Source: Bact-19 sp038319215 | GTDB lineage: Bacteria > Bacteroidota > Bacteroidia > Bacteroidales > ML635J-15 | DNA: 64,000 bases | Assembly: GCA_038319215.1 (NCBI GenBank) | Contig: JBBQCZ010000004.1 | Location: forward strand, 1 to 64,000 | Direction: 5' to 3' | Shown: positions 62,140 through 64,000 of the stretch, piece by piece | How the letters are laid out: each line of letters begins with the position of its first letter | How positions within the stretch are numbered: position 1 is the stretch's first letter | Program-made: the position numbers and the translations under genes | The notes under the pieces: model-generated | The model's database searches: none | What the model was told of the DNA's origin: nothing | What the model saw: the letters and a program-made list of their open reading frames with translations, nothing else

Positions 62140-63057
62140 ATGGAAAATAAAAATAAAAACTTTCTCGTTTACGGGCTTCTCATTCTGTCTATGATATTGT
62201 GGGGAACTTCATTTGTTTGGAGTAAAGTTGCTTTGCAATATTATAACACAAACACTATAGTGTTTTTTAGGTTACTAGTTTCTGCTATTGTTCTTGTTCC
62301 AGTACTAATTATAACTAAAAAATTCAGATTCCCAGCAAAAAAACATTTACTAATGTTTATGCTATTGGCTTTGTTTGAGCCTTTCTTGTATTTTTTAGGC
62401 GAAACCAATGGGCTTAGGTATTTGGATCCGTCGATGACCTCTGTTTTAATTTCAGTTATACCCTTGTTTACGCCTTTTGTCGCTTATTATTTTTTGAAAG
62501 AGAAAATTACGGTACTCAATCTACTAGGAATAATAATTTCAATTTGTGGTATTGTTCTTTTGGTTTTCGGAAAAGATATGAGTCTAGAAGTTGCTCCTGT
62601 TGGCATGGCCTTGATTTTTCTAGCAATTGTTGCTGCAAATGGGTATAGTGTAATGATTAAAAAATTACCGAATGATTACTCTATTCTAAATGTAATTTTT
62701 TGGCAGAATATATTTGGTATGTTATATTTTAGTCCAATGGTTATTTTTACCTCCTATAATGATTTTTTTATAACTGGATTTGTTTCAGATGGTTTTTGGG
62801 CGATAGTAAAACTTGGATTCTTTGCATCCACATTAGCATTTTTGTTTTATATGTATGGGCTAAAATTTATGTCTATTACTAAAGTAAATGTCTTTACAAA
62901 CACAATACCTATTTTCACAATTTTAATTTCTTGGCTTTTGCTTGGTGAAGAAATTGGCGTAAAAAAGATTGTGGGGATTTTAATTGTCATTGTTGGCGTT
63001 ATTATATCTCAATTGAAGTATCGATTTTTTCCGCTACAAAAACAAAACAAAAAATAA
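62140..63057 (+). CDS. EamA/DMT-family transporter
   Basis: A 305-residue inner-membrane protein with ten membrane segments in two EamA repeats (about residues 8-138 and 152-295); MILWGTSFVWSKVALQYY and VNVFTNTIPIFTILISWLLLGEE are typical. Substrate unknown. The ATG at 62140 is taken; a TTG lies three bases earlier. It follows glyS by 18 bases and may share its transcript. Confidence 0.87.
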   Translation: MENKNKNFLVYGLLILSMILWGTSFVWSKVALQYYNTNTIVFFRLLVSAIVLVPVLIITKKFRFPAKKHLLMFMLLALFEPFLYFLGETNGLRYLDPSMTSVLISVIPLFTPFVAYYFLKEKITVLNLLGIIISICGIVLLVFGKDMSLEVAPVGMALIFLAIVAANGYSVMIKKLPNDYSILNVIFWQNIFGMLYFSPMVIFTSYNDFFITGFVSDGFWAIVKLGFFASTLAFLFYMYGLKFMSITKVNVFTNTIPIFTILISWLLLGEEIGVKKIVGILIVIVGVIISQLKYRFFPLQKQNKK

Positions 63058-63133
63058 CTACACTGGAATACCAAAAAAAACTGGGGTAATACACTTAACA
63101 AATGTTTAAATAAGCCCATTACAATTTGATATT

Positions 63134-63164
63134 AAAAAAAAAGCACCTACATTAAAGTAAGTGC
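63134..63164 (-). terminator. Second copy of the tRNA-Cys terminator
   Basis: On minus GCACTTAC and GTAGGTGC pair and are followed by nine T (A on plus at 63134-63142). It is the duplicate of the hairpin at 63322-63352 and may end transcription from the right or serve the convergent EamA gene. Confidence 0.65.
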
Positions 63165-63189
63165 TTTTGAGGTACCTGGCGGAGTCGAA
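63134..63189. repeat. Direct repeat of the tRNA-Cys 3' end and terminator, copy A
   Basis: A 56-base segment that recurs at 63322-63377 with about four differences. It holds the terminator hairpin and the last 19 or so bases of the tRNA-Cys gene (GGTACCTGGCGGAGTCGAA on plus). The two copies are 188 bp apart. The T-stem of copy A is broken beyond this point, so copy A is not a tRNA gene. Confidence 0.8.
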
Positions 63190-63321
63190 TCCCGTATTCC
63201 CAAAATCCGCAAAAATGAACGGATTTTAGTTGGAATACGAGGATCCACGAAAATTCTCGAAATTTTCGGGACCGCTCCTGCCATATTTGTATTGGGAATA
63301 AAACCGGTCTGCAAAACCGGC
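63190..63321. other. Hairpin-rich insert between the two tRNA-Cys 3' copies
   Basis: The region holds a nested stem (CGTATTCC 63193-63200 with GGAATACG 63232-63239, and inside it AAAATCCG 63202-63209 with CGGATTTT 63220-63227), and a second stem (CGAAAATT 63248-63255 with AATTTTCG 63261-63268). It ends with ACCGGTCTGCAAAACCGGC (63303-63321), which is the inverted copy of the anticodon arm of tRNA-Cys at 63386-63404. No protein frame is credible. Confidence 0.7.
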
Positions 63322-63352
63322 AAAAAAAAAGCACCTACATTTCTGTAAGTGC
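63322..63352 (-). terminator. Terminator of tRNA-Cys
   Basis: On minus GCACTTAC (63345-63352) pairs with GTAGGTGC (63331-63338) and is followed by nine T (63322-63330 as A on plus); it starts five bases after the tRNA 3' end. Confidence 0.85.
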
Positions 63353-63357
63353 TTGTG

Positions 63358-63428
63358 AGGTACCTGGCGGAGTCGAACCGCCGTAGCCGGTTTTGCAGAC
63401 CGGTGCCTAGCCACTCGGCCAAGGTACC
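63358..63428 (-). tRNA. tRNA-Cys (anticodon GCA)
   Basis: A 71-base cloverleaf on minus: acceptor stem GGTACCT/AGGTACC, D arm GCC...GGC, anticodon stem CCGGT-CTGCAAA-ACCGG with anticodon GCA, a 4-base variable loop, T arm GGCGG-TTCGACT-CCGCC, and discriminator base U, which is the identity base of tRNA-Cys. No CCA is encoded. Its 3' end and terminator are duplicated 188 bp away (63134-63189). Confidence 0.96.
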
Positions 63429-63614
63429 ATTTCGGGATTGCAAATATAGAATAATTTTATTAATCAGCAAAAAAAAAATACAGTTGAGAAAAAAGAGTAA
63501 TCTAAAATAAGTTTTATGCCCTTAAACCGGATGAAATTCATCATAAAAAATCTTAATATTGGGCAGTAAGCTTAAATTAAAATAATTTAGAGCTTATTTT
63601 AATAATAAGTTTTA

Positions 63615-63622
63615 TAATTTTG
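63615..63622 (+). promoter_or_regulatory. -7 box of the methionine gamma-lyase-like gene
   Basis: TAATTTTG lies 39 bases ahead of the ATG at 63662; no good -33 element was found at the right spacing. Confidence 0.5.
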
Positions 63623-63661
63623 TAATCTTAAACACAAATGTATTTACAATAATATTTTAAA

Positions 63662-64000
63662 ATGGAAACTAAAAACAAAGGTTTTAACACCAAATTAATT
63701 CACGCAGGTGACTATGACGATGCGTTAGGAAGTGCAGTTCCGCCAATTTATCAAACATCAACTTTTAGATTTAAAAATGCAAAACACGGAGCGGATTGCT
63801 TTGCTGGAAGAGATTCTGGATATATTTACACAAGAATTGGAAACCCAACAATTAATTCGTTGGAAGAAAAACTTGCACAATTAGAGAATGGTTATCGTGG
63901 TATTGCTTTGTCGAGCGGTATGGCTGCGGTTTCTACAGTTTATATGGCTATTTTAGGAAAAGACTTGCATGTAATTAGTACAGATGCAGTTTATGGACCA
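63662..64000 (+). CDS. Methionine gamma-lyase-like PLP enzyme (5' part)
   Basis: The first 113 codons of a gene cut by the window edge. The protein begins METKNKGFNTKLIHAG and shows VPPIYQTSTFRF, GADCFAGRDSGYIYTRIGNPT and ALSSGMAAVST, which place it in the Cys/Met-metabolism PLP enzyme family. GADCFAG and YxRIxNPT resemble methionine gamma-lyases (methionine to methanethiol, 2-oxobutyrate and ammonia) more than cystathionine synthases. The catalytic lysine and specificity residues lie outside the window, so cystathionine gamma-lyase or O-acetylhomoserine sulfhydrylase remain possible. Confidence 0.85.
   Translation, partial: METKNKGFNTKLIHAGDYDDALGSAVPPIYQTSTFRFKNAKHGADCFAGRDSGYIYTRIGNPTINSLEEKLAQLENGYRGIALSSGMAAVSTVYMAILGKDLHVISTDAVYGP

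Noticed and set aside
63134..63189. A second tRNA-Cys gene
   Set aside because: Only the 3' part of the tRNA is present; the T stem, anticodon arm in the right orientation and D arm are missing.
63147..63470. Minus-strand open frames over the tRNA-Cys region
   Set aside because: They are translations of the tRNA gene, its terminators and the repeats.
1..64000. Prophage, defence island, integrative element or CRISPR array
   Set aside because: No integrase, phage, restriction, Cas or transposase gene was recognised; nearly all genes are housekeeping or envelope functions.

Overview
The window looks like a chromosomal segment of a member of the Bacteroidota, most likely class Bacteroidia. The evidence is AT-rich coding DNA, promoters of the Bacteroidetes type (TTTG, about 19-21 bp, then TAnnTTTG) ahead of many genes, weak or absent Shine-Dalgarno sequences with A-rich leaders, and typical family choices: type IX secretion cargo, a CarboxypepD-regulatory/plug/barrel outer-membrane receptor, tandem TonB proteins, a bactofilin next to the ATP synthase genes, and type B L31. 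No genus can be named from this alone.

Layout. 0-11 kb: asd with a GH25 lysozyme, a large secreted lamin-tail-domain protein, then on the minus strand lpxD with an HD phosphohydrolase, rsgA, and a Na/Pi cotransporter. 11-20 kb, plus strand: an overlapping trio (RND/MMPL protein, NAD-dependent sugar epimerase, polyprenyl synthase), atpD-atpC, and an outer-membrane receptor. 20-28 kb, plus strand: rpmE2, a sugar-nucleotidyltransferase-like protein, lon, a U32 protein, a YhbP-family protein, an rRNA-methyltransferase-like protein and trpS. 28-34 kb, minus strand: the rest of the ATP synthase genes (bactofilin, atpZ, a small membrane protein, atpB-E-F-H-A-G). The F1 beta and epsilon genes are therefore split from the others. 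34-37 kb: a T9SS cargo protein and a SPASM radical-SAM protein. 37-40 kb: rplM-rpsI-rpsB-tsf. 40-48 kb: miaB, an AhpD-like protein, two tonB paralogues, an EamA transporter, rlmN and an exported protein. 48-57 kb: ald, rnr, a lipoprotein, a kdsB-glycosyltransferase-rnhB operon, a flippase-like membrane protein, rpiB and a LuxE-like protein. 57-64 kb: an exported protein, a large MORN-type repeat protein, a small barrel protein, glyS, an EamA transporter, tRNA-Cys, and the start of a methionine gamma-lyase-like gene cut by the window edge.

Most of the window is ordinary housekeeping, and I see no defence island, prophage, CRISPR array or intact insertion sequence. The signals that the genes do not explain are non-coding. 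Two 204-bp copies of a MITE-like element (22-bp imperfect terminal inverted repeats, 3-bp target duplications) lie at 34.4 and 43.7 kb. The 3' end and terminator of tRNA-Cys are duplicated 188 bp apart, with hairpins and an inverted copy of the anticodon arm between them. A structured leader precedes rpsB. A tandem/inverted repeat patch lies upstream of trpS. I do not claim a new functional system; these are the places worth a second look.
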